A stretch of DNA of 7,403 nucleotides. Origin: an uncultured Phascolarctobacterium sp. (lineage in GTDB: Bacteria > Bacillota > Negativicutes > Acidaminococcales > Acidaminococcaceae). Location of the stretch: assembly GCA_945949475.1 (NCBI GenBank), contig CAMFET010000035.1, positions 1-7,403 of the forward strand. Direction: 5' to 3'. The stretch's first letter is position 1; each line of letters begins with the position of its first letter. The notes beneath the pieces were generated by a model that saw only the letters and a list, made by a program, of their open reading frames with translations, did no database searches and was not told the DNA's origin. Shown piece after piece: positions 6,251-7,403 of the stretch. A program made the position numbers and the translations under genes.

Positions 6251-7210
6251 ATGCAAACAAGAAAAGTAGGTGTATTAGGCTTAGGACATGTGGGAGCTCA
6301 TGTGGCATATAGCTTGATTATTCAAGGTATCGTGTCAGAGCTTGTGCTAGTGGATCCCAAGGCAGGTAAGCTTGTTAGTGAGGTACAGGACTTGAGGGAT
6401 GCCCAAATGTATGCACCTCATAAGGTAGAGGTAAAGCCAGGAACGTATGCTGATTTAGGGGATTGCGATATCATTGTTAATTGTATTGGTGATATCACTT
6501 TGTGCGCTAGCAATAATCGCTTGGATGAGATGAGCTACACTGTTGCGCAAGTAAAAAGCTATATTGGTAAGGTTATGGCTAGTGGTTTTAAAGGTTTTAT
6601 TGTTAATATTACTAACCCTTGTGATGTTATTGCCCATTTGCTGTGGCAGGAAAGCGGTTTGCCTAAGAATCAGGTTTTTGGTACTGGTACAGGTCTAGAT
6701 ACATCCCGTTTAGTTTCTAAGCTATCCTTACAAACAGGTGTAGCACATCAATCTATTAGTGCCTATATGATTGGCGAGCACGGGGCCAGCCAAATGGCTG
6801 CTTGGAGCTGTGTAAGCTTTGGCGGTGTGCCCTTGAGCGTGTTAGAAAAACAAATGCCGGAGAAATTTGGCTTTGATAAGCCGGAGCTGCAAAAACTGGC
6901 CATTGGTGGCGGCTGGGTAACCTACAGCGGCAAGGGCTGCACCGAATATGGTATTTGTTCTACAGCAGCTCGCATGGTGCGCTGCATTTTAAATGATGAA
7001 AAGTGCATTATGCCTGCTAGCACCTTGCTGGAGGGAGAGTACGGTGAGCGGGATCTCTTTATCGGTGTGCCCTGCCTAATTGGCAAAAATGGTATCGAGC
7101 AGGTGCTGGAGCTGCCTTTGACAGAGGAAGAAAAAATACAGTTCCACAGCTGTTGTGAGGATGTGCGCAAAAATATTAAGACTGCTGAAGGGATTCCCGC
7201 AGCAGAGTAA
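6251..7210 (+). CDS. L-2-hydroxyacid dehydrogenase, LDH / L-2-hydroxyisocaproate dehydrogenase type
   Basis: NAD-dependent cytosolic enzyme of the lactate/malate dehydrogenase family, reducing a 2-oxoacid to the L-2-hydroxyacid. Visible features: Rossmann motif G10-L-G12-H-V-G15, acidic D35 for the NAD ribose, loop arginine R90, N122 in TNP, the D150/R153 pair in LDTSR, and catalytic H177 in GEHG. The 319 residues are normal for the family. The start at 6251 is chosen because AGGAGG (6237-6242) is 8 bases upstream; a longer in-frame start at 6212 would add 13 residues with no ribosome site and overlap a hairpin. Between G80 and R90 the substrate loop reads DITLCASNN. It has neither the glutamine typical of lactate nor the arginine typical of malate enzymes, and its GDITL start recalls GNIKL of L-2-hydroxyisocaproate dehydrogenase. 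The C-terminal half looks more like ordinary LDH (LLEGEYGERD, IGVP). Substrate remains open: branched or other 2-oxoacids, or lactate. It probably shares the larA transcript. Confidence 0.85.
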   Translation: MQTRKVGVLGLGHVGAHVAYSLIIQGIVSELVLVDPKAGKLVSEVQDLRDAQMYAPHKVEVKPGTYADLGDCDIIVNCIGDITLCASNNRLDEMSYTVAQVKSYIGKVMASGFKGFIVNITNPCDVIAHLLWQESGLPKNQVFGTGTGLDTSRLVSKLSLQTGVAHQSISAYMIGEHGASQMAAWSCVSFGGVPLSVLEKQMPEKFGFDKPELQKLAIGGGWVTYSGKGCTEYGICSTAARMVRCILNDEKCIMPASTLLEGEYGERDLFIGVPCLIGKNGIEQVLELPLTEEEKIQFHSCCEDVRKNIKTAEGIPAAE

Positions 7211-7251
7211 AGCATATACCATGGTAAAATAATAGCGAACATATATTTTGA

Positions 7252-7266
7252 GTAACGTTTCGTTAC
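7252..7266. repeat. Small perfect hairpin after the dehydrogenase gene
   Basis: GTAACG-TTT-CGTTAC is a perfect 6-bp stem with a 3-base loop, 41 bases after the stop codon. There is no T-run after it, so it is not a convincing terminator alone. It may protect the transcript 3' end or be an operator-like site. Just upstream, 7217-7226 is a 10-base palindrome (TACCATGGTA). Confidence 0.4.
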
Positions 7267-7275
7267 ATGAGTAAA

Positions 7276-7314
7276 AGCCCCCTGCACACTGAAGCTTCAG
7301 TAAAGCAGGGGGCT
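7276..7314 (-). terminator. Terminator between convergent genes
   Basis: A perfect 10-bp stem (AGCCCCCTGC 7276-7285 with GCAGGGGGCT 7305-7314) encloses a second 5-bp stem (ACTGA/TCAGT) capped by AGCT. Read on the minus strand it is followed by TTTT and lies about 20 bases after the minus-strand stop, so it ends that gene. Read on the plus strand the T-run is poorer (TAAATGTTTT), yet it is the only strong hairpin after the dehydrogenase gene and may act in both directions. Confidence 0.85.
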
Positions 7315-7334
7315 AAATGTTTTAGAACATAAAG

Positions 7335-7403
7335 TTAGTCTTCAAACTTTTCGGGGAAGAAAATGCGGAGAACCTTTTCATCGTGAGTCTTGCCCATGGA
7401 ATT
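7335..7403 (-). CDS. C-terminal end of an unidentified gene (partial)
   Basis: Reading the minus strand from the window edge, an open frame gives 22 residues (NSMGKTHDEKV, then LRIFFPEKFED) and a TAA stop at 7337-7335, followed at a normal distance by a strong terminator. The position and terminator make a real gene end likely. The tail is charged and soluble-looking, with no recognisable motif. I do not recognise the family; the body of the gene lies beyond the right edge. It is convergent with the hydroxyacid genes, so it is not part of their transcript. Confidence 0.6.
   Translation of the reverse strand, partial: NSMGKTHDEKVLRIFFPEKFED

Overview
The window carries five complete plus-strand genes and the last codons of a minus-strand gene. 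The compact spacing, strong GGAGG-type ribosome sites, AT-rich promoters and U-tailed hairpins suggest a low-to-middle GC Firmicutes-type bacterium. The two-Rossmann TrkA, the doubled TrkH and the nickel-pincer racemase LarA fit an anaerobic clostridial or Negativicutes-like lineage. That placement is a guess from style, not proof.

Bases 1-425 hold no credible gene. They contain two copies of a roughly 83-base direct repeat (41-122 and 321-403, about 80% identical by hand alignment). Between them lies a run of short hairpins (136-281). The second copy ends about 20 bases before an extended -10 promoter for the potassium-uptake genes.

Bases 470-4753 form a Trk potassium-uptake operon: trkA (cytosolic NAD/nucleotide-sensing gating subunit), then two tandem full-length trkH genes (membrane K+ pores). 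The two TrkH proteins are both 485 residues and align end to end without a gap, but are only about 39% identical by hand count. They are therefore old, retained paralogues that may share a single TrkA.

A strong hairpin terminator (4780-4818) separates this operon from a second transcription unit with its own promoter. It encodes a LarA-family nickel-dependent 2-hydroxyacid racemase (4867-6165) and an L-lactate/L-2-hydroxyisocaproate dehydrogenase-like enzyme (6251-7210). An intercistronic hairpin lies between them. Together they could interconvert a 2-oxoacid, its L-2-hydroxyacid and the D-2-hydroxyacid. Both enzymes keep their catalytic residues but differ from classical lactate enzymes in substrate-facing segments, so the substrate may not be lactate. 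The genes that make the LarA cofactor (larB, larC, larE) are not in the window.

The unit meets a convergent minus-strand gene, of which only the C-terminal 22 residues are visible. A long hairpin at 7276-7314 terminates that gene and may also stop transcription from the left. The most unusual items are the repeat/hairpin region before trkA, the tandem TrkH pair, and the divergent racemase-dehydrogenase pair.
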